A model generated the notes under the pieces. That model made no database searches and had not been told where the DNA came from. It worked only from the letters and a program-made list of their open reading frames with translations. DNA of 55,807 nt from a virus, in IMG/VR virus record IMGVR_UViG_3300008012_000033, positions 1-55,807 of that record; one strand, given 5' to 3'. A program made the position numbers and the translations under genes. Positions 8,931-16,411 of the stretch are shown piece after piece (the stretch's first letter is position 1; each line of letters starts with the position of its first letter).

Positions 8931-9961
8931 AGTACATCACCACCATCTTGTTAATTTGTTTTTCGATCACTGCATCGGGACAGTCGATCAAGAAGGCTTT
9001 GAAGTTCGCCACGTTCTACACAGCTTTCAGCGGAGGTAACTCACTGTCTGACGCAGAGGTTTTTTCTGTAGGCAATGGCTTGCAAACTGACATAGTAGAG
9101 ACGCCTTTCGATTACTCTTTGACAGCGGGCATCAGAAAGATTGCCCGCTTTGGATACGAGAACAGGGCCAACACATTCTACAATGGGACAGAGAAATCCT
9201 ACGGTGATGCTGCTACCATTGGTAAGGTTAGTGGCTTTGAGTTTCTGTTTGAAGGTGACTACAGAAGACAGCAGGGCATCAACTATCTCGATCAAGACCA
9301 TTTCCTCAGGTATGTAGCCGATCAATGGATTGCCAAGGTAGAGTTCTTGCAGGATGGTTTTGCTGATGTCCGATACTTCGAAGCCTCCGAAAGATTTCGG
9401 GCGAAGGTTGGTAAGCTTTCACTCAACGCAGGCATCATGCAGAGATTGTCTGAGCCCTACGGATACGACCCACTTAATGAGTGGGTCTTGGACAACAATC
9501 AGTTGCACTTCACCTCACTCGCTATACAAGAAGGGTATAATATAGATGTCAACACTGGACAGTTCTTCAATCCAGATGGGGAAGTCGTCGCAAACAGCTA
9601 CGACGTTTGGGAGGAGGTTGTCATCCCCGAGGTCTTGAAGGACTACGTAGATAAAAAGAGGGGCGATCTGAGGAACCAGTGGGTTCATTCAATTGTGTTG
9701 GGTTTCGATTACTATCACTTCACAAAGGACTTCTGGGTACACACTTGGGGCAACTTGATTCCATATCATCTTGACACCGATGGTGAATACTCTTACCATC
9801 GGTTTGTAAACAGTGGTCAATGGGTCGATTACTCTGGGGGCCTTATATTTGGTAAAAGATTCAACAAAAGTTTTGGTGTCTTTGCAGAAGGTAAATATCA
9901 CAAGTATTGGGATAGGTCATGGCATGACTTCTCTGTCGGCATCAACTATGTAATTATTTGA
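8927..9961 (+). CDS. Putative outer-membrane beta-barrel protein with signal peptide
   Basis: The 344-residue product begins with a signal peptide (MKYITTILLICFSITASGQ, cleavage probably after SGQ). The rest is rich in aromatic residues and alternating short strands. It ends in FSVGINYVII, an amphipathic last strand of the kind seen in Gram-negative outer-membrane barrels, although the final residue is Ile rather than Phe or Tyr. I recognise no specific family. The start overlaps the stop of the T9SS protein by ATGA, so the two are probably made together. Export to the outer membrane of the infected cell is inferred from the signal peptide and strand pattern; a virion role is possible but would not explain the signal peptide. 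Confidence 0.65.
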   Translation: MKYITTILLICFSITASGQSIKKALKFATFYTAFSGGNSLSDAEVFSVGNGLQTDIVETPFDYSLTAGIRKIARFGYENRANTFYNGTEKSYGDAATIGKVSGFEFLFEGDYRRQQGINYLDQDHFLRYVADQWIAKVEFLQDGFADVRYFEASERFRAKVGKLSLNAGIMQRLSEPYGYDPLNEWVLDNNQLHFTSLAIQEGYNIDVNTGQFFNPDGEVVANSYDVWEEVVIPEVLKDYVDKKRGDLRNQWVHSIVLGFDYYHFTKDFWVHTWGNLIPYHLDTDGEYSYHRFVNSGQWVDYSGGLIFGKRFNKSFGVFAEGKYHKYWDRSWHDFSVGINYVII

Positions 9962-9962
9962 T

Positions 9963-10247
9963 ATGGCTCAACAGATTGGGGAGGACACTAAGATTACGCT
10001 AGACCTAAAGACCATAGGCATGGCGGCAGCAGGGGTTGGTACAATCGTGGCCATGTGGTTTGCCCTGCAAGCAGACATCGCAGAAGCCAAGGAACTGCCA
10101 GCTCCATTAGCACCAGAGATCACACGCATGGAGTTCGACATGAAGGATCAGCTTGTCCGTCAAACAATCATGACTACGCAGGAGGATGTCACGGAAATCA
10201 AAGAAGACATCAAGCGTATTGAAGAAAAGATAGATCAATTAAAATGA
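9963..10247 (+). CDS. Small membrane protein with C-terminal coiled coil (spanin- or holin-like)
   Basis: This is a 94-residue protein with one hydrophobic segment near residues 17-35 (IGMAAAGVGTIVAMWFAL). A charged heptad-like helix follows from about residue 60 to the end, closing with IKRIEEKIDQLK. An N-terminal anchor plus a periplasmic coiled coil is the arrangement of inner-membrane spanins, and the gene lies between the amidase and the holin. It starts one base after the barrel gene. The function is inferred from architecture and place only. Confidence 0.6.
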   Translation: MAQQIGEDTKITLDLKTIGMAAAGVGTIVAMWFALQADIAEAKELPAPLAPEITRMEFDMKDQLVRQTIMTTQEDVTEIKEDIKRIEEKIDQLK

Positions 10248-10250
10248 TAA

Positions 10251-10616
10251 ATGAAAATCTTACCAATCCTGTTTGCATCATCTGCGCTATTCTTAGCGGC
10301 CACCTCTGTGGCAGATGTAGCGGATGATAAAATATGTGACAGCGGCATCTGCGTAGTAGAGTTCAACGCATCTTTCAATTCCCAAAACAAAGTGGAATGG
10401 ATAGAGAACCTGAACGATTGCGAAACAAGCCGTGTGGACATTGCAACTGCTCCTGCCCTTCAGCAGGAGCACAAGATTGTTGTGGTGCCAACCATTGTTG
10501 TGTTCAACGAAGGCGAAGAGGTCAAACGATTTCAAGCCAACATCATGATGACGATGGAAGCAAGCATGGATGACGTGCAAGAAGCCATCGACGAAATACT
10601 GATGAGTGATTTTTAA
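10251..10616 (+). CDS. Exported thioredoxin-fold protein lacking the CxxC active site
   Basis: This 121-residue protein has an N-terminal signal peptide (MKILPILFASSALFLAA). The rest follows the thioredoxin order: a first strand (CVVEFNASF), a helix, a second strand ending in VDIATAP, then the cis-proline strand VVVPTIVVFNEGEEVKRF and a last helix. The WCxxC motif that would follow the first strand is absent. There is only a CDSGIC pair just before that strand and one Cys further on (NDC). It is therefore probably not a standard disulfide oxidoreductase, and may be a binding or scaffold version acting in the periplasm. It sits in the lysis operon, 3 bases after the membrane protein. Confidence 0.65.
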   Translation: MKILPILFASSALFLAATSVADVADDKICDSGICVVEFNASFNSQNKVEWIENLNDCETSRVDIATAPALQQEHKIVVVPTIVVFNEGEEVKRFQANIMMTMEASMDDVQEAIDEILMSDF

Positions 10617-10625
10617 TACAGAACC

Positions 10626-11060
10626 ATGAGTGAAAAGAAAATCAAAGACACCAAGCTAGGATCTTGGTTGAAGGACAAGGCACCCAATGTCTTGTCCGTG
10701 GTAGGTAACCTGCTCCCCGACAGCGGCGGACTGGGTGTCGTCAAGAACCTGATTGCAAAAGACCCTGACGTCGATACCAATGAGGGGACGGCAGCGGTAG
10801 ATGCTGAGATTGCATTCCAAGCCAATGTTACAGAGCGATGGAAGGCTGATATGGGAAGCGATGTAAAGCTGGCCAAGCTCATCCGACCCGTCACCTTGAT
10901 CGCTTTGATGAGCATGTTCATGGTCACCATGATGATTGACAGCATGGACAACGTGGCCTTCACTGTGAAAGACTCTTACGTCGATCTCCTTCAGGTCTTG
11001 ATGCTCACAGCCTTCGGTGCGTACTTCGCAGGACGTACCATCGAAAAGGCCAAGAAGTAA
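10626..11060 (+). CDS. Holin-like membrane protein
   Basis: The 144-residue product has a polar N-terminal half and two strongly hydrophobic segments near residues 90-105 (VTLIALMSMFMVTMMI) and 118-137 (DLLQVLMLTAFGAYFAG). It ends with a basic tail (RTIEKAKK). This resembles the Gene Transfer Agent-type 3-TM holins common in phages, and the gene closes the lysis cassette. It should form the membrane lesion that releases the cytoplasmic amidase. The stop lies directly against the stop of the convergent leftward block, with no terminator visible between them. Confidence 0.7.
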   Translation: MSEKKIKDTKLGSWLKDKAPNVLSVVGNLLPDSGGLGVVKNLIAKDPDVDTNEGTAAVDAEIAFQANVTERWKADMGSDVKLAKLIRPVTLIALMSMFMVTMMIDSMDNVAFTVKDSYVDLLQVLMLTAFGAYFAGRTIEKAKK

Positions 11061-11150
11061 TCAGAGGATTGCAATCATGTAGCCCTTGTGGCAAGGCACG
11101 ATCATGCACTCTCCATCTATAACGGTGGTGTGGGTTGTCCAATAGTTCAT
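11061..11150 (-). CDS. 29-residue peptide, last gene of the leftward block
   Basis: This tiny frame starts at 11150, where its ATG overlaps the stop of the upstream gene as ATGA, and its TGA ends one base beyond the convergent holin stop. The peptide reads MNYWTTHTTV then IDGECMIVPCHKGYMIAIL, with two Cys and a hydrophobic end. It exactly fills the gap between two genes and is coupled by overlap, which is the main reason to accept it. No function can be proposed. Confidence 0.5.
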   Translation of the reverse strand: MNYWTTHTTVIDGECMIVPCHKGYMIAIL

Positions 11151-11584
11151 GCTGAGACAAACTTAACGTAGGACAGAGGTATCTGAAAGAACCTCTCTCC
11201 TTTTGCCATCATTTTGTTTGACACCTCGTGCGTGTCCAGGTGTTTGATGTCTTCGCTCCAAAAGCATGCGGCTCTTGAGAGGTCGTTGCTCCAGATAAAA
11301 AACAAGGTGCGCTCGTCAAAGAACTTTTGTTTGCGGGCGGGCAACTGCACATTGGCGTAGGGAAACTTCCCTGTCTCCCAAACAGCCTTGACTTCACACT
11401 CGACTAAAAAACGACAGTCTAACTTCGAGATGAAGCTGGGCTCAGCAATAAGATCCTGTGCGTATTGATCGGGATTCTCTGTCACGATGTAGCCCTGTTT
11501 CTCCATGCATGCAATCGTAGCCCCTCGTGCTTTGTTGTCGTATTCATGATGAAGAAGTCTATCGAAGGGCTTGTTTGGGGCCAT
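11147..11584 (-). CDS. Unknown protein, possible PD-(D/E)XK-fold nuclease
   Basis: The 145-residue product has a central stretch, KLDCRFLVECEVKAVWE, where D...ExK on adjacent strands recalls the PD-(D/E)XK nuclease core. A KQKFFDERTLFFIWSND segment follows. The gene lies directly after endonuclease I and overlaps its end by 26 bases. The nuclease call rests only on this short motif and the neighbourhood, and a non-enzymatic role is possible. It is followed by the coupled 29-residue frame. Confidence 0.55.
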   Translation of the reverse strand: MAPNKPFDRLLHHEYDNKARGATIACMEKQGYIVTENPDQYAQDLIAEPSFISKLDCRFLVECEVKAVWETGKFPYANVQLPARKQKFFDERTLFFIWSNDLSRAACFWSEDIKHLDTHEVSNKMMAKGERFFQIPLSYVKFVSA

Positions 11585-12032
11585 TGTGCAGGTGTTTTTT
11601 GATGATCTCTATGGTGGCGTCTACCTGCTTTCTGTTCTTAGGGATGAACAGCATGTAGTCCTCCATATTGTTTTCAATCAGGTATTTCAGAAACAACTTC
11701 CATCGCAACGGAAAGGTGTGTTGGCCGTGGACGTAGCCCTTGGTTTCTATGATGAACTTGTGTTTGTGAGAGACAAAGTCTGGCGTGTACTTGATGCCCA
11801 TCACAGCCTTGTTTGAATTGTCACGCATCACGTCCCTTCCCTTGGTCATCTTGTGATATACTCCAGGGTATCGAAAGCCATCGACCAGATAGAAGACCTC
11901 CTCCTCGTATGCAAAGTCCCACCCCGTGTCCTTGAGCCTGTCAAAGCAGTATGCTTCAAGTGCGCTCTTCAGAGACTTACCTGCCCTCCTGTGTCCTTTT
12001 GCTTTAGGTCTTTTGCGTGGCTTCCGTTTCAT
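11559..12032 (-). CDS. Endonuclease I-like Holliday-junction resolvase (T7 gp3 type)
   Basis: This 157-residue protein has a very basic start (MKRKPRKRPKAKGHRR). Its core YTPDFVSHKHKFIIETKGY matches the PD...ExK active site of phage endonuclease I, whose T7 version reads YTPDF...VETKG. An upstream Glu in the LKSALEAY helix fits the extra catalytic acid of the family. It should cut branched replication and recombination intermediates before packaging. It starts 5 bases after the primase-helicase stop. Confidence 0.82.
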   Translation of the reverse strand: MKRKPRKRPKAKGHRRAGKSLKSALEAYCFDRLKDTGWDFAYEEEVFYLVDGFRYPGVYHKMTKGRDVMRDNSNKAVMGIKYTPDFVSHKHKFIIETKGYVHGQHTFPLRWKLFLKYLIENNMEDYMLFIPKNRKQVDATIEIIKKHLHNGPKQALR

Positions 12033-12036
12033 GCTG

Positions 12037-13806
12037 TCAGATCATTTTCATTTGTTTGTCTACATCTGTCGCTTGTATGTGAGTGAAGAGTCTACCAAAC
12101 GGCCCAACCATCTCAAAGCATGTGCCGTCCATAGACATCTTGAAGATGAAGGGTGTATCAAATGGCGTGGGTTCTCCGCCTGTCTCTTGGTTGCGAACCT
12201 TACGCACATGAAACTCAATCTCTCTTCGCTTGTCGATGCTCGGGTGGTGTATCTTCCTATGCAAAGTAAGGAAGCAATCGGAACGGTTGACCCACTTGCC
12301 ACCATGTTCTGTGTCCTCGGCTCCTGGAGCCACGGGAAGTCCATCGTTGCCCTTGGCCCTGATAGCTGAGGTAACAGAGTGGGCGTTGACCCATACAGCT
12401 ATGTTCATGCGATTGCTGAACGTTAAGAACTCACTTGCCGCTTCATAGTGATACTCATGGACACCACCCATTGAAAGGGTGGTGATCTTCAGGGAGTTGT
12501 ACGGGTCGATCAGCAAGCCGTCAATCGGGTGCTTGCGTGACACCTTCTCGCAATACAACAAGACCTCTTCGTAGCTCAGCACCTTGCTGTTGTCGATGAG
12601 AACGAAGTGCCTCTTCACCCACTTCATCATGGTGGATATCTCATTCTTGCTCAAGTCCTGAATGGTCTTGCCTGTTGCAAACTGTATCAAGCGCATCTTG
12701 ATAAGCGCCGTGTTGTTCTCGCTGCTGTATATCACCCATCTCCAATCGTGGTTGATGGCTGATGATACTATCATGTACAGCATGAAGGTGGTCTTACCTA
12801 TGCTGCTGTGTCCCGAGATCATGGTGAACTCTTTCTTGAACCTGTAGTTCCTGTCCAAGATGGTGTTGCCTGTCGATAGCCCTGTCTCAAAGTCGCCAGA
12901 CCTGAACTTGATGATCCAATCGAAGTCCTCGGTGTCGTCACTCATGAACGACAAGTCTCCATCGGTGAGCATCATCTCACGCCGCATAGCTTGCTCGGCC
13001 TCTATGGTCTCGGCCAGAGGTGACAGCTTACCCTGTCGTATGCCATCAGCTATGGTGTTGCGTGCCGTCTCCATGCTGTCCACATTCCGCTTCGCTATCT
13101 CTTTCTCCAAGACACGCACAGCTTCCGACTCCTCAACACGTCGTGCCGCTATGAAGCCACCCAACAAGATGCTTGCCTTGAGCAAGGCTTCGTGCTTTCC
13201 GCCATCGGGTGCCTTGCGTATAATGCAAGCGGCCAAATAGAGCTTGCTGTAGTCCGTGTCGTCAGAGGTAGGTACGTCGGGCGTAACAGCATTTTCTATG
13301 GTCTTGGAAAAGACCTTGCCCTCTGGTTTGATATGGATGTCGGGGTCGTAGCTTTCGTAACAACCCCGTGACTCGTTGATGCCACTTTGATCCACCAACA
13401 AGCCGTGTGTCTCGGAGAAGTGGTTGCACATAGCCCTGAAGTGTGACCTGTGCTTGGTCGGATCATCTATCTTGACGAGGGCCTTGAGACCATCACCCGA
13501 TGGGCTCACCCAGCATGCCTTGACGTATTCGTCATCGCTTAAAGACTGCTTGGCCACAGGCACGTCGATGTGATCGAAGTCCAGGACTATGTATCCGCTG
13601 TGTTTGCGTAGGCTGTCATCCTTACGGCTGTCGAAGATGCCACTGAACAGGATGAGGGGCAGGTCTTTCTTCTTTTTCTTGTCGCCCTCTCGTATGGCCT
13701 GTATGGTCTCTGATTGCTTGCCTGTCTTGATGCGCTGAAAGGCGAGGTCGAGATCGATGTGACGTGGGTTGTCTGTCTCGTAGTGGTTTGGGTATATGGT
13801 GATCAT
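12037..13806 (-). CDS. Primase-helicase: BT4734/VirE-N-like domain plus RecA-fold DnaB-type helicase
   Basis: The 589-residue protein has two parts. Residues about 10-165 resemble the BT4734/VirE N-terminal domain of Bacteroidetes primases, with YIVLDFDHID and SPSGDGLKALVKID as landmarks. From about residue 290 it has a RecA-type helicase core: Walker A GHSSIGKTT at 332-340, Walker B as IDGLLIDPYNSL, a YSSEN sensor-like strand and NAHSVTSA near the end. It should unwind, and perhaps prime, at the phage fork. No phage DNA polymerase was recognised, so the host polymerase probably does synthesis. It starts 5 bases after the DnaA-like gene. Primase activity is inferred from the family; the helicase part is clear. 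Confidence 0.88.
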   Translation of the reverse strand: MITIYPNHYETDNPRHIDLDLAFQRIKTGKQSETIQAIREGDKKKKKDLPLILFSGIFDSRKDDSLRKHSGYIVLDFDHIDVPVAKQSLSDDEYVKACWVSPSGDGLKALVKIDDPTKHRSHFRAMCNHFSETHGLLVDQSGINESRGCYESYDPDIHIKPEGKVFSKTIENAVTPDVPTSDDTDYSKLYLAACIIRKAPDGGKHEALLKASILLGGFIAARRVEESEAVRVLEKEIAKRNVDSMETARNTIADGIRQGKLSPLAETIEAEQAMRREMMLTDGDLSFMSDDTEDFDWIIKFRSGDFETGLSTGNTILDRNYRFKKEFTMISGHSSIGKTTFMLYMIVSSAINHDWRWVIYSSENNTALIKMRLIQFATGKTIQDLSKNEISTMMKWVKRHFVLIDNSKVLSYEEVLLYCEKVSRKHPIDGLLIDPYNSLKITTLSMGGVHEYHYEAASEFLTFSNRMNIAVWVNAHSVTSAIRAKGNDGLPVAPGAEDTEHGGKWVNRSDCFLTLHRKIHHPSIDKRREIEFHVRKVRNQETGGEPTPFDTPFIFKMSMDGTCFEMVGPFGRLFTHIQATDVDKQMKMI

Positions 13807-13811
13807 AGGTG

Positions 13812-14336
13812 TTACAGCATTTTTCTGTCCTTGAGGATATTCTTGTATGTCTTTCTCTTCATCACGCTTAGCTGATGCTTGATCTCTTTACGCTTGAGTA
13901 TCAACTTGTCAATCTTATCATTGATTCTGTCGATGGAGTCTTGCAGGTACATCAGCTCCTCTTCGTAACGACGCTTCCCTGAAAACTTCATGCGACCTAA
14001 CTCAGGTCTCACGGTGTTGGGGGCGTAGTGCATCAAGGCATCGGCTTGATCCTCCACCAATTCATTGGCGGCTCTGTACGACACCCTGTAGAAGGGAGAG
14101 TTGATGAAGTACATCTCATGGTTCCTCTTGCCGTGTATCACGGTGGTTCTGTCGATGCCCCAAACCCATGCGGCTTCTGTGTCAGAACAGAACCTGGATA
14201 GAGCATTGACGAGGGCGTACCGCATCTCTACCTCGGGACGCTTGCGTGACCCTGTGTTTTTCATGCCGACAATCCTGAGGTACTCCTCTCGGATAGAGCA
14301 TAGCAGTTCGTTTCGGTCTTTTTGTTCTTGATTCAT
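13812..14336 (-). CDS. DnaA domain IV-like DNA-binding protein
   Basis: This is a 174-residue protein. Residues about 38-75 resemble the DnaA C-terminal helix-turn-helix. RYALVNALSRF is followed by WVWGIDRTTVIHGKRNHEMY, where DRTTVIHG stands for the DnaA signature DHTTVIHA that reads the DnaA box. There is no AAA+ ATPase part. The last 70 residues form a charged coiled coil (LQDSIDRINDKIDKLILKRKEIKHQL). It sits just upstream of the helicase gene, so it may mark the phage origin and recruit helicase; that role is inferred. It follows the tRNA gene by 15 bases. Confidence 0.72.
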   Translation of the reverse strand: MNQEQKDRNELLCSIREEYLRIVGMKNTGSRKRPEVEMRYALVNALSRFCSDTEAAWVWGIDRTTVIHGKRNHEMYFINSPFYRVSYRAANELVEDQADALMHYAPNTVRPELGRMKFSGKRRYEEELMYLQDSIDRINDKIDKLILKRKEIKHQLSVMKRKTYKNILKDRKML

Positions 14337-14351
14337 TGTATTGAAATTGTG

Positions 14352-14425
14352 TACCCCCGATAGGATTCGAACCTATGACCCACAGCTTAGAAGGCTGTTG
14401 CTCTATCCAACTGAGCTACGAGGGC
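14352..14425 (-). tRNA. tRNA-Arg (anticodon UCU)
   Basis: A full cloverleaf can be drawn: acceptor GCCCTCG/CGGGGGT with two G-U pairs, D stem GCTC/GAGC, anticodon stem ACAGC/GCTGT with loop CTTCTAA, T stem ATAGG/CCTAT with loop TTCGAAT, and discriminator A. The 3' CCA is not encoded. It reads AGA and, by wobble, AGG, codons that occur often in the late genes. Its 5' end touches the T-run of a hairpin. Confidence 0.95.
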
Positions 14426-14468
14426 AAAAACGAGGGGGACGGGCATACCCAACCCTATCCCCCCCTCG
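14426..14468 (-). terminator. Hairpin with U-run directly before the tRNA
   Basis: CGAGGGGG (14431-14438) pairs perfectly with CCCCCTCG (14461-14468), with a smaller GGG/CCC hairpin inside the loop. On the minus strand it is followed by TTTTT (14430-14426). It looks like an intrinsic terminator after the SSB gene, but position 14425 is already tRNA base 1. It could instead be a partial terminator or a leader removed by RNase P. Confidence 0.65.
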
Positions 14469-14492
14469 CAACAGGCTACCTGTTCCTGTCAC

Positions 14493-14795
14493 TCAAAATG
14501 GTAGATCGTCATCTACCTGAGGCTCGGATTCTTGCGGAGTCACCTGTTTCTCCGCTACCGACACCTTGCCATCCGTCCAAACCACCTTGGCGTTACCCGT
14601 GTAGTTTCTCTTCTCTTTCGCTTCTCTTTGTTCCTTGGTCTGCGAATCCCACATGCCGACGTTGTTGCCGAACTGATCTGTCTCGTTCTCTACACTCATG
14701 GTAAAGTTATAGAAAAGGTCTCCCTTCTTAGACCTATCGAGCTTGTCCTTTGGAAGTTTGCTCACATTGATGGAGCCGTTAATTAAAATACCCAT
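14493..14795 (-). CDS. Single-stranded DNA-binding protein-like
   Basis: The 100-residue protein starts MGILINGSINVSKLPKDKL, contains beta-rich stretches (LFYNFTMSVENE) and ends with an acidic linker and tip, QVDDDLPF. That tip closely matches the DDDIPF tail of bacterial SSB, which binds partner proteins. The N-terminal part is shorter than a normal SSB OB fold (about 110 residues), so it is probably a compact phage OB fold. It shares the recombination module with the RecE-like exonuclease and the ERF annealing protein upstream. Confidence 0.75.
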   Translation of the reverse strand: MGILINGSINVSKLPKDKLDRSKKGDLFYNFTMSVENETDQFGNNVGMWDSQTKEQREAKEKRNYTGNAKVVWTDGKVSVAEKQVTPQESEPQVDDDLPF

Positions 14796-14805
14796 GTTAA
14801 AAGTT

Positions 14806-15036
14806 TTAGGGGTTTGAAAAATGTTTCTTAGTCAAGTCGTAAGCATCACGGAATGCTTTGGACTGCATGCGGTAATCCGAGTCGAGCCATGCCGAAAAGA
14901 CACTTGCTCGTGGTAGCCCTGTCTCAACAGCAGCATCTCGGTATGTCCCGTGGTCATCTTGGATTATCCACCTCACAGCGATGGCCTCTGCGTCGGAGCG
15001 TCCGACGCCTGTGATTTGCTGAATTTTATTGATCAT
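14806..15036 (-). CDS. Small unknown protein, possible helix-turn-helix
   Basis: I start this 76-residue protein at MINKIQQITG (ATG at 15036), 5 bases after the exonuclease stop; a longer frame reaches 15087 but would overlap the exonuclease by 47 bases. An AGGAG lies 12 bases upstream. GTYRDAAVETGLPRASVFSAWL reads like a helix-turn-helix of the Trp-repressor/transposase type (AAVETGLPRASV). It may regulate or help the recombination genes around it; this is a guess from the motif. Confidence 0.6.
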   Translation of the reverse strand: MINKIQQITGVGRSDAEAIAVRWIIQDDHGTYRDAAVETGLPRASVFSAWLDSDYRMQSKAFRDAYDLTKKHFSNP

Positions 15037-15040
15037 GTCA

Positions 15041-15796
15041 TTATATTTCTCCTGTTTGATAATCGGCCTCTGTGCTCTTGCCTTCACCGAGGTAGCTCTT
15101 GATGCGGTCTACAGCAGTCCAAAACTTCTGCTCACCAAATCTCAAGGTGTCCTCCGATGCGTAGTACAGACCTACGGCATAGGGGTAGCTTTTGTCCTGG
15201 ACAACCCAACGGAAGTCCGTGGTGCCAAGAACCTTGCTGTACATGAAGGCTTGGATGTCGTAACCGAAGTCACGCACGGCCCACTTGAACTTTGAGATGT
15301 TGGCCGTGGTCTTGCTGTCGGTGATGTATCCATCGCCCAACACATCCAAGAAGCCACGCACAGGGACGTCATCAATGAAATCGTTGAACTCGTACTGCAT
15401 ATTGCCCTGCAAGGCAATTTTATCTACACCCGTCAGCTTCAACCTGTCAATCATCTCTTTGGCCTTGGCTACGTCCTCTGGCATGACCACAGCACGACCT
15501 TCTTCTTCAAGGGAAGTCAGCCATTCGCTGTATGCTTTGGTGCGCTTAGGGGCCTTCCCACCAATCTCCTTGCATATCTCTGTGTCATCGACTACTACGA
15601 ACTGAGTTTCAAAAAACTCAGGAGTAAGTAGCATGCAGTCATAGAGTTTGCCAAAGGCCAAGGCAGGGCTATCCCATTTGAGTTCATCACGCATCTTCAT
15701 GTCGAACTTCTTCATGTCCTCAAGAGCGTACTTGATGGAGGAGTACGAAAGGTATCCCTTGCCGTATTCCTTCGATAGCTTCAGTGCGAAATCCAT
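15041..15796 (-). CDS. RecE/exonuclease VIII-like PD-(D/E)XK nuclease
   Basis: This 251-residue protein matches the RecE-type phage exonucleases: LAFGKLYDCMLLTPEFF near residues 47-63, then the core GFLDVLGDGYITDSKTT with Asp151, Asp160 and Lys162 as the metal-binding D...DxK. A helix (YDIQAFMYSK) follows, with the Gln-Tyr spacing typical of RecB-family motifs. It should resect double-stranded ends to feed the annealing protein encoded just upstream. The ATG at 15796 overlaps that gene's stop as TGATG, which favours it over the GTG one codon earlier. Confidence 0.85.
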   Translation of the reverse strand: MDFALKLSKEYGKGYLSYSSIKYALEDMKKFDMKMRDELKWDSPALAFGKLYDCMLLTPEFFETQFVVVDDTEICKEIGGKAPKRTKAYSEWLTSLEEEGRAVVMPEDVAKAKEMIDRLKLTGVDKIALQGNMQYEFNDFIDDVPVRGFLDVLGDGYITDSKTTANISKFKWAVRDFGYDIQAFMYSKVLGTTDFRWVVQDKSYPYAVGLYYASEDTLRFGEQKFWTAVDRIKSYLGEGKSTEADYQTGEI

Positions 15797-16389
15797 CACG
15801 GCATAGCTTCAGCGAGACGCCCGATGTCCTCAAGCTTGCGAACCTGATCGTCTGTCAGGTTGGTCTTGTGCTTCGCCAAGACTGCTTTCACTGCGGCAGA
15901 CTTGTTCTTGCTTTGGTCAACGTGTGTCCAACACTTGTCGTACAACGACTCTTCGCTCTTAGGCTTCGGTGCGGCCTTCGGTGCGGCAGGTGCGCTCCGA
16001 CCATGCGTATTGGTGCTGTCGCTATCCTTGGTGTCATCGATGCAGAACAGACCATTGAGAGCATACTTGCGGGCATAGCTCGATGAGGCTCCTGTGACCT
16101 GACTCCCATCCATGCCTTTCTTGCTTTCCTCCTCACGGGCAAATGCCGTGGTCTTGAGTTCCGCTTCACCATCTGTCAATCGGGCCGTGGCCTTGACATA
16201 GATGCGCCCTGAAACCTCTACAATCTCGTCACTCAAGGTGAGGATGAGACCATGTTCCATCGTCAAGGGTTTGACAGCTTCGAGGATGTCTTCGGCTGAC
16301 CTGTACTTGTACTTGCCGAAGTTGTTTGTTTGGCCCTTGGGGGCCTTGAGCGCACCTTGGATGCGGCTCACTTTCTCTACTAATTTCAT
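15796..16389 (-). CDS. ERF-family single-strand annealing protein
   Basis: I start at MKLVEKVSRIQGALKAPK (ATG at 16389), giving 197 residues; a longer in-frame start at 16431 would run through the promoter-like box. The ERF core is clear: KAPKGQTNNFGKYKYRSAEDILEAVKPL, then GLILTLSDEIVEV, and KKGMDGSQVTGASSSYARKYALNGLFCIDD, where the GAxSSYARKYAL block is the family signature. A Pro/Ala/Lys linker leads to a C-terminal three-helix-like tail. It should pair complementary single strands made by the exonuclease downstream, a lambda Red-like pair. Confidence 0.9.
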   Translation of the reverse strand: MKLVEKVSRIQGALKAPKGQTNNFGKYKYRSAEDILEAVKPLTMEHGLILTLSDEIVEVSGRIYVKATARLTDGEAELKTTAFAREEESKKGMDGSQVTGASSSYARKYALNGLFCIDDTKDSDSTNTHGRSAPAAPKAAPKPKSEESLYDKCWTHVDQSKNKSAAVKAVLAKHKTNLTDDQVRKLEDIGRLAEAMP

Positions 16390-16411
16390 GTAACTAAATT
16401 TAAGTGGGGGA

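Noticed and set aside
9844-9851. TATATTTG inside the outer-membrane-type gene
   Set aside because: It is a perfect box, but it lies in coding sequence (Leu-Ile-Phe-Gly) and is 111 bases from the next start, unlike the intergenic copies.
14960-14970. TTATCCACC as a DnaA box for the phage origin
   Set aside because: It is a single copy inside a coding region, with no cluster around it.
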